Below are positions 7,354-15,443 of a DNA stretch of 18,449 nt, piece after piece. The position numbers were made by a program, and so were the translations under genes. Position 1 is the stretch's first letter; every line of letters starts with the position of its first letter. This stretch comes from an uncultured Eubacteriales bacterium (lineage in GTDB: Bacteria; Bacillota; Clostridia; Oscillospirales; Acutalibacteraceae): the NCBI GenBank assembly GCA_902462035.1, contig CABQAC010000012.1:1-18449 (forward strand), given 5' to 3'. The notes beneath the pieces were generated by a model. It did not search any database, was not told the origin of the DNA, and saw only the letters and a list, made by a program, of their open reading frames with translations.

Positions 7354-8248
7354 GTCTTTGGCGTCGCTGGCGGTGGAACAGGGCTGTCGTGTTTTGTATG
7401 ACGAGCCCATGAGCCGTCATACCACGTTTAAAATCGGCGGCCCCGCGCCGCTGTTTGTGGCGGCGGATTCGTCCGGCGTTTTGGCGCGGCTGGTGGCGTT
7501 ATGTCACCGGGAAGCGCTTCCTTTTTTCCTGCTGGGCAACGGTTCCAACCTGTTGGTTAGCGATCTTGGCATGGATTGCGCGGTGCTTCACCTGAACGAG
7601 AACACCGCCGAAATCCGGCGGGAGGAAAACGATTTGGTTTGCGGGGCGGGCGCGGCGCTTTCGGCGCTGGCTGCTTTTGCACAAAAACAGGGGCTCAGCG
7701 GCATGGAGTTTTCTTGGGGGATTCCCGGAACGGTGGGCGGCGCCGTGTTTATGAACGCGGGCGCCTACGGCGGGGAGATGAAGGACGTGGTAACCCGCTG
7801 CGGCCATGTGGAGCCGGATGGTTCGATGGGAGAACTAGCGGGTGAGGGCTTGCGCTTTGATTACCGGCACAGCGCCTACGCGGACAACGGCTGCGTGGTG
7901 GCGCAGGTGCGGGTACGCCTTACGCCGGGGGACGCGGAGGAAATCGGCGCGCGGATGAAGGAAATTATGGACCGGCGTAAATTCAAACAGCCGCTGGAAT
8001 ACCCCAGCGCGGGCAGCGTGTTCAAACGGCCGCAGGGATATTTTGCCGGCGCGCTCATCGAACAATGCGGGCTGAAGGGCCGAATGATAGGCGGCGCGCA
8101 AGTCAGCGAAAAGCACGCGGGCTTTATCGTCAACCGGGGCGGCGCCACCTGCGATGATGTGCGCAGGCTGGTTGCCCTGGTTCAGGAGACGGTGCTGCGG
8201 GAAACCGGCGTTGTCATGGAGTGCGAAATCAAAACGGTAGGACGCTGA
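7340..8248 (+). CDS. murB: UDP-N-acetylenolpyruvoylglucosamine reductase
   Basis: This 302-residue flavoenzyme carries out the NADPH-dependent reduction that completes UDP-N-acetylmuramic acid, the second committed step of peptidoglycan synthesis. FAD-binding motifs are GNGSNLLVSD (66-75) and GIPGTVGGAVFMNAGAYGGEM. The catalytic serine is Ser226 in YPSAGSVFK, and the C-terminus has GLKGRMIGGAQVSEKHAGFIVN, typical of the type II enzymes of Firmicutes. I placed the start at the ATG at 7340 because GGAAAGGAG ends 8 bases before it and MARYESLASLA matches family N-termini; the frame is open further upstream but only as an out-of-frame reading of the ROK gene. It overlaps the ROK gene by 14 bases and is followed 16 bases later by rapZ. 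Confidence 0.97.
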   Translation: MARYESLASLAVEQGCRVLYDEPMSRHTTFKIGGPAPLFVAADSSGVLARLVALCHREALPFFLLGNGSNLLVSDLGMDCAVLHLNENTAEIRREENDLVCGAGAALSALAAFAQKQGLSGMEFSWGIPGTVGGAVFMNAGAYGGEMKDVVTRCGHVEPDGSMGELAGEGLRFDYRHSAYADNGCVVAQVRVRLTPGDAEEIGARMKEIMDRRKFKQPLEYPSAGSVFKRPQGYFAGALIEQCGLKGRMIGGAQVSEKHAGFIVNRGGATCDDVRRLVALVQETVLRETGVVMECEIKTVGR

Positions 8249-8264
8249 AAGGAGTAACGGCAGG

Positions 8265-9125
8265 ATGGAGTTTTTAATTGTCACCGGCCTGTCCGGCGCG
8301 GGCAAGACCCGGGCCATGCACGCGCTGGAGGATATCGGTTTTTATTGCGTGGATAATATACCGCCTACCCTGCTGCCCACCTTTTACGACCTGTGCGGCC
8401 AGTCCAAGGACGCCATCCCGCGGGTGGCGGTGGTTACGGATGTGCGCGGCGGAGACCTGTTCGGTACGTTTTTTGACGAATTGTCCACCCTGCGGCAGGA
8501 AAACAAAGAATACAAAATTCTATATTTGGACGCCCAAGACGACGTGCTGATCCGCCGGTACAAGGAAACCCGGCGCAACCACCCGCTGGCTGCCGCCGTC
8601 AGCGGCTCGGTGGAAGGGGCTATTCTGGAGGAGCGGGAGCGGCTAAAGCCCATTCGGGCGCGTGCCGATTATATTATCGATACCTCTTTTCTATCCAATG
8701 CCCAGCTGAAAGAGAAAATTTCCAGCCTGTTTTTGGAGGATTCCTCCGAAGCGCTGATTGTCAATTGCATATCCTTCGGCTTTAAATACGGCACGCCGTC
8801 CGAAGCGGATTTGATGTTCGACGTCCGGTGTTTTCCCAACCCGTTTTACGTGGACTCGCTGCGCCCCAAAAATGGATTGGACAAAGAGGTGCAGGAATAT
8901 GTGATGCAGGCCGAAGAATCCAAAGAATTTTCGCGAAAGTTATTTGATATGATCGATTATTTGCTGCCCCTGTACTGTGACGAGGGAAAAAGCCAGCTGG
9001 TGGTGGCCGTTGGCTGCACCGGCGGCAAACATCGTTCGGTCACCTTTGCGCAGCTTTTGTATGAACATTTGCTTGCCAGGGGCGTCAAGGTGCGGGTGCA
9101 GCACCGGGATATCTGCAAGCCGTAA
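8265..9125 (+). CDS. rapZ: RNase adapter/nucleotide-binding protein RapZ (YvcJ)
   Basis: This 286-residue P-loop protein has the Walker A GLSGAGKT at 8-15 and the family element VDNIPPTLLPTF shortly after. Its C-terminal domain contains SFGFKYGTPSEADLMFDVRCFPNP and the phosphosugar-binding-type loop CTGGKHRSV (251-259). In Escherichia coli RapZ senses glucosamine-6-phosphate and directs decay of the GlmZ RNA, controlling amino sugar supply for the cell wall. The Firmicutes homologue YvcJ is a nucleotide-binding protein linked to competence, with a less clear role. AAAGGAGTAA precedes the ATG by a normal distance. It lies directly after murB, which fits a link to wall precursor supply. The next gene is whiA, without the yvcK gene that usually separates the two. 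Confidence 0.96.
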   Translation: MEFLIVTGLSGAGKTRAMHALEDIGFYCVDNIPPTLLPTFYDLCGQSKDAIPRVAVVTDVRGGDLFGTFFDELSTLRQENKEYKILYLDAQDDVLIRRYKETRRNHPLAAAVSGSVEGAILEERERLKPIRARADYIIDTSFLSNAQLKEKISSLFLEDSSEALIVNCISFGFKYGTPSEADLMFDVRCFPNPFYVDSLRPKNGLDKEVQEYVMQAEESKEFSRKLFDMIDYLLPLYCDEGKSQLVVAVGCTGGKHRSVTFAQLLYEHLLARGVKVRVQHRDICKP

Positions 9126-9155
9126 TCACAAGGATTGAATCAGGGGGGGAAGGGT

Positions 9156-10079
9156 ATGTCGTTTTCCCGGGACGTTAAGCGGGAATTATGCAAATGCGAT
9201 CCGCCGGAACCCGCCCAGCGCAGGGCCGAATTATACGGACTGCTGTTGTTTGGCCACCATTTTTCTGCCAGGACACTCGGCGTGCAGACGGAAAACCCCC
9301 AGGTGGCCGACCGCATTGCGTCGCTGCTGGCGGAGGAAGCGGGCGTTATCGCCGAAAAAACCGCGCCCTTGTCCCGGCGGGGAACAGGCGGCGGAATGAT
9401 CAGCGTGACGGTGGCGGACGAGGGAGACCGGCGCCGGGTGCTTTCGCTTTTTGGGCACGACCCGGCGGAGCCTCACGTCAAAATCAACCGCGGCAATTGG
9501 GAGGAAGAAGAGAGCACCGCCGCTTTTTTGCGGGGGGCTTTTTTATCATGCGGTACGGTGTCCGATCCCCAGAAGGGCTATCGGATGGAATTCGCCCTTA
9601 CCCGCTACCACCTGACCAACAGCCTGGCCGCCCTGCTGGGCGAGTGCTGCGGCGGTGCCTTTCATCCCAAAACGAGCAGCCGCAGCGGCGGGTATGTCGT
9701 CTATTCCAAAAACAGCGAGGAAATTGCCGACCTGCTGACCTACCTTGGTGCCGCGAGCGCTTCGATGGCATTTGTGCAGGTAAAAATGGTGAAGGAACTG
9801 CGCAACGATTTAAACCGGCGGACAAACTTCGACGCGGCGAACATCGATAAAACCGTGTCCGCCGCCGCGGAACAGATCGAAGCGATCCGGTTGCTGGAGA
9901 ATCTGGGCCTGCTAGGCTCGCTGCCGGACGAACTGCAGGAACTGGCGTCGCTGCGGGCGGAGCATCCGGAACTGTCGCTGCGGGAACTGGGCGCGCTTTT
10001 GGCACGGCCCATCAGCAGGTCCGGCGTCAACCACCGGCTGCAAAAACTGACCAGCCTGGCCCAGAAGTACAAAAAATAA
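9156..10079 (+). CDS. whiA: DNA-binding protein WhiA
   Basis: This 307-residue protein combines an N-terminal domain related to LAGLIDADG homing endonucleases with a C-terminal helix-turn-helix. The N-terminus MSFSRDVKRELCKC and the segments FLRGAFLSCGTVSDPQKGYRMEF and VYSKNSEEIADLLTYLGA are family hallmarks. The C-terminal region ELSLRELGALLARPISRSGVNHRLQKL (about residues 272-298) is the recognition domain. In Streptomyces WhiA drives sporulation genes; in Bacillus it affects division and chromosome segregation. I chose ATG 9156, preceded by an AGGGGGGGAAGG site, over a TTG at 9135 whose extra seven residues lie inside that site. The gene is 30 bases after rapZ and 22 before dnaE. Confidence 0.96.
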   Translation: MSFSRDVKRELCKCDPPEPAQRRAELYGLLLFGHHFSARTLGVQTENPQVADRIASLLAEEAGVIAEKTAPLSRRGTGGGMISVTVADEGDRRRVLSLFGHDPAEPHVKINRGNWEEEESTAAFLRGAFLSCGTVSDPQKGYRMEFALTRYHLTNSLAALLGECCGGAFHPKTSSRSGGYVVYSKNSEEIADLLTYLGAASASMAFVQVKMVKELRNDLNRRTNFDAANIDKTVSAAAEQIEAIRLLENLGLLGSLPDELQELASLRAEHPELSLRELGALLARPISRSGVNHRLQKLTSLAQKYKK

Positions 10080-10101
10080 CCCGAAAGGCGGCGCGGCATC
10101 G

Positions 10102-13100
10102 ATGGAACAATTCGTACACCTGCATGTACACAGCGAATACAGCCTGCTAGACGGCGCGTGCCGTATCGACCAGTTGGTAGACGCCGCGGCCGCGATGGGC
10201 CAGCCGGCTGTCGCCATTACCGACCACGGGGTGATGTTCGGCGTGGTCGATTTTTATCGCGCTGCAAAAAAACGCGGAATTCAGCCGATCATCGGATGTG
10301 AGGTTTACTGCGCCGAACGCACCCGGTTCGACAAAGTGCGGGAACTGGATTACGAACACCAGCACCTGGTGCTGCTGTGCGAAAATAATACCGGATACCA
10401 AAATCTGATCGCGCTGGTTTCTAAAGCATGGACCGAGGGGTTTTACGGCAAGCCCCGGGTGGATTACGAGCTGCTGGAACAGCATCACGAAGGTCTGATC
10501 GCCCTGTCCGCCTGCCTGGCAGGCGAAATTCCCCGCAAGCTGCAGCGGGGGGATTACGAAGGCGCAAAGGAATCGGCCCTACGTCTCAACCGGATTTTTG
10601 GCCAGGACAACTTTTTTTTGGAATTGCAAGACCACGGTATCCGGGAGCAAAAACAGATCAATCCCCTTATTCTGCGCATGGCGTCCGAAACCGGCATCCC
10701 GTTGGTCGCCACCAACGATGCCCATTATATCCGGCGGGAAGACAGCAAGATGCACCATGTCCTGCTGTGTATCCAGACCAACCATACCGTGGAAGACGAG
10801 AACGGCATGGAATTTTCTTCTGATGAGTTTTACTTGAAGCCGGAAGCGGAAATGCGCGCGCTGTTCCCCAATTGTCCTCAGGCGTTCGACAATACGGTGC
10901 GCATCGCCCAGCGGTGTAAGGTGGAATTCGAATTTGGCAAAACCAAACTGCCGCGTTTCGAAGTGCCGGACGGCCGTGATCATATGGAATATTTTTCTGA
11001 TCAATGCAGGCGCGGTTTACGGGAACACTATGGGGAGCACCCGGACCCCGCCGTTTGCCAACGGTTGGAATACGAGCTGCAAACCATTGCCGAAATGGGC
11101 TATGTGGACTACTATCTGATTGTGCACGATTTTGTCCGGTACGCAAAATCCGTAGGTATTCCGGTCGGCCCGGGGCGCGGGTCAGGCGCGGGCAGCTTAG
11201 CGGCATACTGCATCGGCATTACCGGGATCGATCCGATTCAGTACAACCTGCTGTTCGAGCGCTTTTTAAACCCGGAGCGGGTTAGTATGCCGGATTTTGA
11301 CATCGATTTTTGTTATGAGCGCCGTCAAGAAGTGATCGATTACGTGGTGGACAAGTACGGCGCCGACCATGTCGCACAGATCATCACGTTCGGCACCATG
11401 GCGGCGCGGGGCGCGATCCGGGATGTGGGGCGCGCGCTGGCCATTCCCTACGCTACGGTGGACTCTGTGGCCAAGCAGGTGCCGATGGAACTGAATATGA
11501 CATTGGACCTGGCCCTGGAAAAATCCAAGGAGCTGCGGTCTATGGTGGACGCAGATCCCAAAATCCGCGAACTGATCGATATGGCCAAGCAGCTGGAGGG
11601 AATGCCCCGCCATGCCTCCACCCACGCGGCCGGGGTGGTCATTACCGAACAGCCGGTTATGTCCTATGTGCCCCTGGCAAAGAACGACGAGGCGGTGGTC
11701 ACCCAGTTCACCATGACGACGTTAGAGGAGCTGGGCCTGCTGAAGATGGATTTCCTTGGCCTGCGCACGCTGACAGTCATTCGCGACGCGGAAAAAATGA
11801 TTCGCGCGCGGGAACCGAATTTTTCCATGGAACGCTGCCCCATGAAGGACAGCGCGGTATTCGAAATGCTGTCCCAAGGATTGACCGAAGGGGTGTTCCA
11901 GTTTGAATCGGCTGGCATGCGCAACGTGCTGATGCAGCTGGGCCCGGAAAGCGTAGAAGACATGATCGCGGTCATTTCCCTGTACCGGCCCGGCCCCATG
12001 GATTCCATTCCCAAATATATCCGCAACCGTCACCATCCGGAGATGGTCACATACCTGCATCCCAGACTTAACAAGATTTTGGATGTCACCTATGGGTGTA
12101 TTATTTACCAGGAACAGGTGATGCAGGTATTCCGGGAACTGGCCGGTTATTCGCTGGGGCGCGCGGACATCGTGCGCCGCGCCATGTCCAAGAAAAAAGC
12201 GGCGGTTATGGAACGGGAACGTGAGATTTTCGTGCACGGATTGACCGATGAACAGGGCAACGTGGTTGTGGAAGGCTGCCTGCGCCGGGGCGTGGACGAA
12301 AAGACCGCCATGACCATCGTGGGCGAGATGGAAAGTTTCGCGTCTTACGCTTTCAACAAGTCCCACGCGGCCGCCTATGCAGTGGTGGCGTACCAAACCG
12401 CTTACCTCAAGTGCCGTTACCCGCGGGAATTTATGGCGGCGCTTTTGACCAGCGTGCTGGACAACGCCAACAAGGTTGCCGAATATATCGCCGAATGCCA
12501 GCGTCTGTCCATTCAGGTGCTGCCGCCCAGCGTCAACGAAAGTCTTTTGGGGTTTACAGTGTCCGGGGACAATATCCGGTTTGGGTTGCTTGCCGTGCGC
12601 AACCTGGGGCGCGGGCTGATTCGGGAAATTTTACGCGAACGGGAAAAAGCCCTGTTTTCGGGTTTTTATGATTTCTGCAAGCGGCTGTACGGCCGGGAAC
12701 TGAACCGGCGCGCGCTGGAAAGCCTGGTTAAATGCGGTGCGCTGGACCATTTGGGCTGCAACCGCCGCCAAATGCTTGTTATGATTCCCGCCGTGCTGGA
12801 CGATTTGGAAAATGTGCGGCGGAAGAACGTGGAAGGCCAGATGGGCTTTTTTGACATGGGCGAGAACCGGGCCAGCGACACCGGTCCGCAGCCGCCCGCG
12901 GTCGAAGATTACGCGCTGATGGAACGGCTGGCCATGGAAAAGGAAATTACCGGCCTGTACTTGTCTGGGCATCCCATGTCGGAATATGCCGCTATGGCGG
13001 GGCGGATCGGCGCGGCGCGGATTGGGGATATCCTGCAAAGCATCCACGACGGCGACAACCGGTACCACGACGGAGACCGGGTACTGCTGCTGTGCATCAT

Positions 13101-13623
13101 ATCCTCGGTCAAGACCAAGATTACCAAAAGCAATGCCACCATGGCGTTCGCCACCCTGGAGGACATGTTCGGCGCTATGGAAATGCTGGTTTTTCCCAAG
13201 ATATTGGATGAAACCGGTCCGCTGCTGCGGGAAGGGGAAGTCGTGCAGGTGCTGGGCCGCGTAAGCGCCCGGGAGGACGAGGACGCAAAAATCGTATGCG
13301 ACCGCATTGCGCCGCCTCCCGCGGCGGATGGCCAGGGGGTATTAACGCAACAAAAACAAGAACCCAAGGTCCAGCCCGCGGCGCAAAAGCAGGATAAAAG
13401 CGGTCTGTACCTGCGGGTGCCCCAACGGGAATGCCCCCAGCTGGACCGGGCGAAGCAGCTGATGGCTATTTTTGACGGAATCACGCCGGTGTACGTGTAT
13501 GTCGAATCGGACAAAAAACTAATGAAGGCCCCCCGCGCCATGTGGGTCGACGTCAACGACGTTTTGCTGCGGGAACTGCGGCGTGTGCTGGGGGAAAACA
13601 ACGTGGCTGTTAAGAACGGCTGA
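10102..13623 (+). CDS. dnaE: DNA polymerase III subunit alpha, DnaE type
   Basis: This 1173-residue replicative polymerase starts with a PHP domain (HLHVHSEYSLLDG, His8 and His10; ITDHG, His42). The palm carries the three catalytic aspartates: Asp400 and Asp402 in MPDFDIDF, and Asp550 in LLKMDFLGL. The strand-invariant FERFLNPERVSMPD and YQEQVMQ elements are present. A putative beta-clamp-binding pentapeptide QMGFF occupies 913-917. It is followed by an OB-fold (LLLCIISSVKTKITKSNATMAFATLED) and a glutamine/lysine-rich linker near 1080-1100 before a short terminal domain. In Firmicutes DnaE works beside PolC, extending primers before hand-off. GAAAGGCGG lies about 10 bases before the ATG. It is the last gene of the run; pfkA follows with its own promoter. 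No intein or frameshift is seen. Confidence 0.97.
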   Translation: MEQFVHLHVHSEYSLLDGACRIDQLVDAAAAMGQPAVAITDHGVMFGVVDFYRAAKKRGIQPIIGCEVYCAERTRFDKVRELDYEHQHLVLLCENNTGYQNLIALVSKAWTEGFYGKPRVDYELLEQHHEGLIALSACLAGEIPRKLQRGDYEGAKESALRLNRIFGQDNFFLELQDHGIREQKQINPLILRMASETGIPLVATNDAHYIRREDSKMHHVLLCIQTNHTVEDENGMEFSSDEFYLKPEAEMRALFPNCPQAFDNTVRIAQRCKVEFEFGKTKLPRFEVPDGRDHMEYFSDQCRRGLREHYGEHPDPAVCQRLEYELQTIAEMGYVDYYLIVHDFVRYAKSVGIPVGPGRGSGAGSLAAYCIGITGIDPIQYNLLFERFLNPERVSMPDFDIDFCYERRQEVIDYVVDKYGADHVAQIITFGTMAARGAIRDVGRALAIPYATVDSVAKQVPMELNMTLDLALEKSKELRSMVDADPKIRELIDMAKQLEGMPRHASTHAAGVVITEQPVMSYVPLAKNDEAVVTQFTMTTLEELGLLKMDFLGLRTLTVIRDAEKMIRAREPNFSMERCPMKDSAVFEMLSQGLTEGVFQFESAGMRNVLMQLGPESVEDMIAVISLYRPGPMDSIPKYIRNRHHPEMVTYLHPRLNKILDVTYGCIIYQEQVMQVFRELAGYSLGRADIVRRAMSKKKAAVMEREREIFVHGLTDEQGNVVVEGCLRRGVDEKTAMTIVGEMESFASYAFNKSHAAAYAVVAYQTAYLKCRYPREFMAALLTSVLDNANKVAEYIAECQRLSIQVLPPSVNESLLGFTVSGDNIRFGLLAVRNLGRGLIREILREREKALFSGFYDFCKRLYGRELNRRALESLVKCGALDHLGCNRRQMLVMIPAVLDDLENVRRKNVEGQMGFFDMGENRASDTGPQPPAVEDYALMERLAMEKEITGLYLSGHPMSEYAAMAGRIGAARIGDILQSIHDGDNRYHDGDRVLLLCIISSVKTKITKSNATMAFATLEDMFGAMEMLVFPKILDETGPLLREGEVVQVLGRVSAREDEDAKIVCDRIAPPPAADGQGVLTQQKQEPKVQPAAQKQDKSGLYLRVPQRECPQLDRAKQLMAIFDGITPVYVYVESDKKLMKAPRAMWVDVNDVLLRELRRVLGENNVAVKNG

Positions 13624-13659
13624 ACAGCGTGTATTTTTGTAAAAATGATGTTAATTTTG

Positions 13660-13688
13660 TTGATTATTCGACCTGAATTAACTATAAT
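13660..13688 (+). promoter_or_regulatory. sigma-A-type promoter of pfkA
   Basis: TTGATT (13660-13665) and a perfect TATAAT (13683-13688) are separated by exactly 17 bases, in an AT-rich gap of 107 bases after dnaE. Transcription would begin near 13695, giving a leader of about 36 bases. This is the strongest-looking promoter in the window, as expected for a highly expressed glycolytic gene. Confidence 0.85.
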
Positions 13689-13730
13689 AAAGTCCGTGAC
13701 GTTTTCATTATCGATTTGGAGGTTTTCAGC

Positions 13731-14699
13731 ATGAGTATCAATACCATTGCTGTTTTGACAAGCGGCGGCGACGCGCCGGGCATGAACGCGGCGATTCGCT
13801 CGGTGGCCCGCAGCGCGCTGGTTTCCGGTATCCGGGTCATCGGTGTGCGCCGGGGCTATAACGGGCTGATCAACGGCGATGTGGAGGAGATGAATCTCCG
13901 CAGCGTGTCCGATATCATCCACCGGGGCGGGACCATTTTGTATACCGCTCGCAGTCCCGAATTTCGGGAACAGGCCGGCGTACAGAAGGCGGCGGACAAT
14001 TGCCGCGCTATGGGGATTGACGGCGTGGTGGTCATCGGCGGCGACGGTTCTTTCCGCGGCGCGCGGGATTTGACCGAGGCTGGGATTCCCTGCATCGGGA
14101 TCCCTGGTACCATTGACAATGATATTTCGTGCAGCGAATACACCATCGGCTTCGATACCGCGATGAATACCGCGATGGACATGGTCGACCGCATTCGAGA
14201 TACCGCTCAGTCCCACGACCGGTGCAGCGTGGTGGAAGTGATGGGACGGCATGCGGGCCATATCGCTTTGCAGACCGGCATCGCCGTGGGCGCGACCTCT
14301 ATTTTGGTGCCCGAAGTTCCATTTGATATCGATAAGGATATTGTTGAGCGCATGCAGAAGAATAAGACCACCGGCAAAAAGCATTTTATCATAGTCGTGG
14401 CCGAGGGCGTGGGCAACGTGGAAGGACTTGCGCGGGATATTCAGGCCAAAACCGGCATCGAAAGCCGCGCCACGGTTTTGGGCCATGTGCAGCGCGGCGG
14501 TTCCCCCACGGTGCGCGACCGTGTCGTGGCCAGCGAAATGGGCCATTATGCCGTGGAATTGCTCAAGGCGGGCAAGGGCGACCGTGTTGTGGCGATGCAG
14601 CAGAATAAGATTGTCGATTTCGATATTACCGAGGCGCTTGCCATGAAAAAGACCATCGACCGGCATCTGCTGGAGATCGGCCACGAAATTTCCATCTGA
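13731..14699 (+). CDS. pfkA: ATP-dependent 6-phosphofructokinase
   Basis: This 322-residue glycolytic enzyme converts fructose-6-phosphate to fructose-1,6-bisphosphate. Motifs are TSGGDAPGMNAAIR (10-23), the nucleotide-binding GGDGS (103-107) and the catalytic PGTIDND (125-131, Asp129 as general base). Gly106 and Gly126 occupy the positions where pyrophosphate-dependent enzymes carry Asp and Lys, so ATP is the donor. MGRHAGHIAL and VLGHVQRGGSPTVRDR complete the substrate and effector sites. The length matches the bacterial ATP enzyme (about 320). TTTGGAGG lies 7 bases or so before the ATG at 13731; the upstream TTG at 13716 lies inside that site and is not used. It has its own promoter and a perfect terminator, so it can be transcribed alone. 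Its product's level is the signal HprK reads. Confidence 0.98.
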   Translation: MSINTIAVLTSGGDAPGMNAAIRSVARSALVSGIRVIGVRRGYNGLINGDVEEMNLRSVSDIIHRGGTILYTARSPEFREQAGVQKAADNCRAMGIDGVVVIGGDGSFRGARDLTEAGIPCIGIPGTIDNDISCSEYTIGFDTAMNTAMDMVDRIRDTAQSHDRCSVVEVMGRHAGHIALQTGIAVGATSILVPEVPFDIDKDIVERMQKNKTTGKKHFIIVVAEGVGNVEGLARDIQAKTGIESRATVLGHVQRGGSPTVRDRVVASEMGHYAVELLKAGKGDRVVAMQQNKIVDFDITEALAMKKTIDRHLLEIGHEISI

Positions 14700-14710
14700 T
14701 TACAACAAAA

Positions 14711-14750
14711 AGCGCCCCGGGTTCCATTGGAACCCGGGGCGCTCTTTTCT
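14711..14750. terminator. bidirectional intrinsic terminator between pfkA and the ECF gene
   Basis: Arms AGCGCCCCGGGTTCC (14711-14725) and GGAACCCGGGGCGCT (14729-14743) are a perfect 15-bp match around an ATT loop. On the plus strand CTTTTCTTT follows; on the minus strand the flank reads TTTTGTTG. It therefore ends both pfkA and the convergent coaX-ECF transcript. It starts 11 bases after the pfkA stop. Confidence 0.95.
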
Positions 14751-14756
14751 TTATTG

Positions 14757-15353
14757 TTACATACCAAGCCTTTTTTTCGCCACAAAAAGCGCGCGGCTGA
14801 CCGCGGGAACCAGTACTACGGCCGACCCGACTTCGATTAGGCCGTTTATGGTCAGGATGGAACCGATGATCAGCCCGATGGTGGTGCCGTCGCCGGTCAG
14901 CACCTGCGAACGGTAAAACAACCCCAGCAGCCCAAGCACCAGGATGGTGTTGGTCAGCGCCCCGGCGGCGCCTGCAATGGCTGCCGACGGCAGATCCGCA
15001 TGGCGCCGTTGCCCCAAGGCTTTCATCAGCCCTTTAAAGACCAGCGCGGCAACCAGACCGACCAAAATGCGGGGTAAAACCGAAATGACCGGATTGACAA
15101 ACAGCATATCCAGCGGCCCGTTGGGCATGGTGGCGGCCCGAATCAGCGCGGTAATTCCCCAAACGCCGCCCAGGATTGCGCCGTTCTTTGGCCCCAGAAC
15201 CACAGCGCCCACGATAACGGGAATGTGGATTATGGTGGCCGAGATGCCCAGCGCGGGGATGGCGATGTACCCGATGGGGGTGAAGGTGAGCAGAATGATC
15301 AGCGCACTGAACACGCCCAGGATCGCCAGGTTGGTGGTGGAACTTTTTTTCAT
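14757..15353 (-). CDS. ECF transporter S component, probable pantothenate-type vitamin uptake
   Basis: This 198-residue integral membrane protein has about six membrane segments, the size and layout of an ECF-transporter substrate-specificity subunit. It starts MKKSSTTNLAILGVFSALIILLTFTPIGYI and continues with ISATIIHIPVIVGAVVLGPKNGAILGGVWGI, a typical S-component region in which small residues form the docking surface for EcfT. It brings no ATPase or EcfT gene, so it must use a shared energising module encoded elsewhere. AGGAGG lies 9 bases before the ATG. It follows coaX by 90 bases on the same strand, and coaX uses pantothenate, so pantothenate or a precursor is the likely substrate (PanT-like). 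The substrate is inference from context; the transporter class is well supported. Confidence 0.85.
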   Translation of the reverse strand: MKKSSTTNLAILGVFSALIILLTFTPIGYIAIPALGISATIIHIPVIVGAVVLGPKNGAILGGVWGITALIRAATMPNGPLDMLFVNPVISVLPRILVGLVAALVFKGLMKALGQRRHADLPSAAIAGAAGALTNTILVLGLLGLFYRSQVLTGDGTTIGLIIGSILTINGLIEVGSAVVLVPAVSRALFVAKKRLGM

Positions 15354-15404
15354 TTCGAATAACCTCCTGCTGCTGCTCCCAATAGGATGCAGCGCAATAT
15401 TATT

Positions 15405-15424
15405 AAAAACGCGTACGCGCTTTT
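15405..15424 (-). terminator. weak hairpin between coaX and the ECF gene
   Basis: On the minus strand AAAAG, the palindrome CGCGTACGCG (15410-15419) and TTTTTAATAA follow one another, 20 bases or so after the coaX stop. The central palindrome leaves a tight loop, so the stem is short. It could act as a leaky terminator that lowers expression of the downstream transporter gene, or be chance. Confidence 0.35.
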
Positions 15425-15443
15425 AACCGGTATGAAATGGGTT

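Noticed and set aside
9135..9155. TTG start for whiA giving seven extra residues
   Set aside because: The extra residues are encoded by the G-rich ribosome binding site; ATG 9156 gives the conserved MSFSRDVK start.
10102..13623. Intein or insertion in dnaE
   Set aside because: The motifs follow in normal order and the length of 1173 residues is normal for DnaE.
13694..13707. CcpA cre-like site at the pfkA start
   Set aside because: One half (CGTTTTCA) matches the consensus well but the other half does not; too weak to claim.
12909..14684. 591-codon open frame on the minus strand across the end of dnaE and pfkA
   Set aside because: It is antisense to two well-recognised genes, has no family-like sequence and no ribosome binding site; long antisense frames are common in GC-rich coding DNA.
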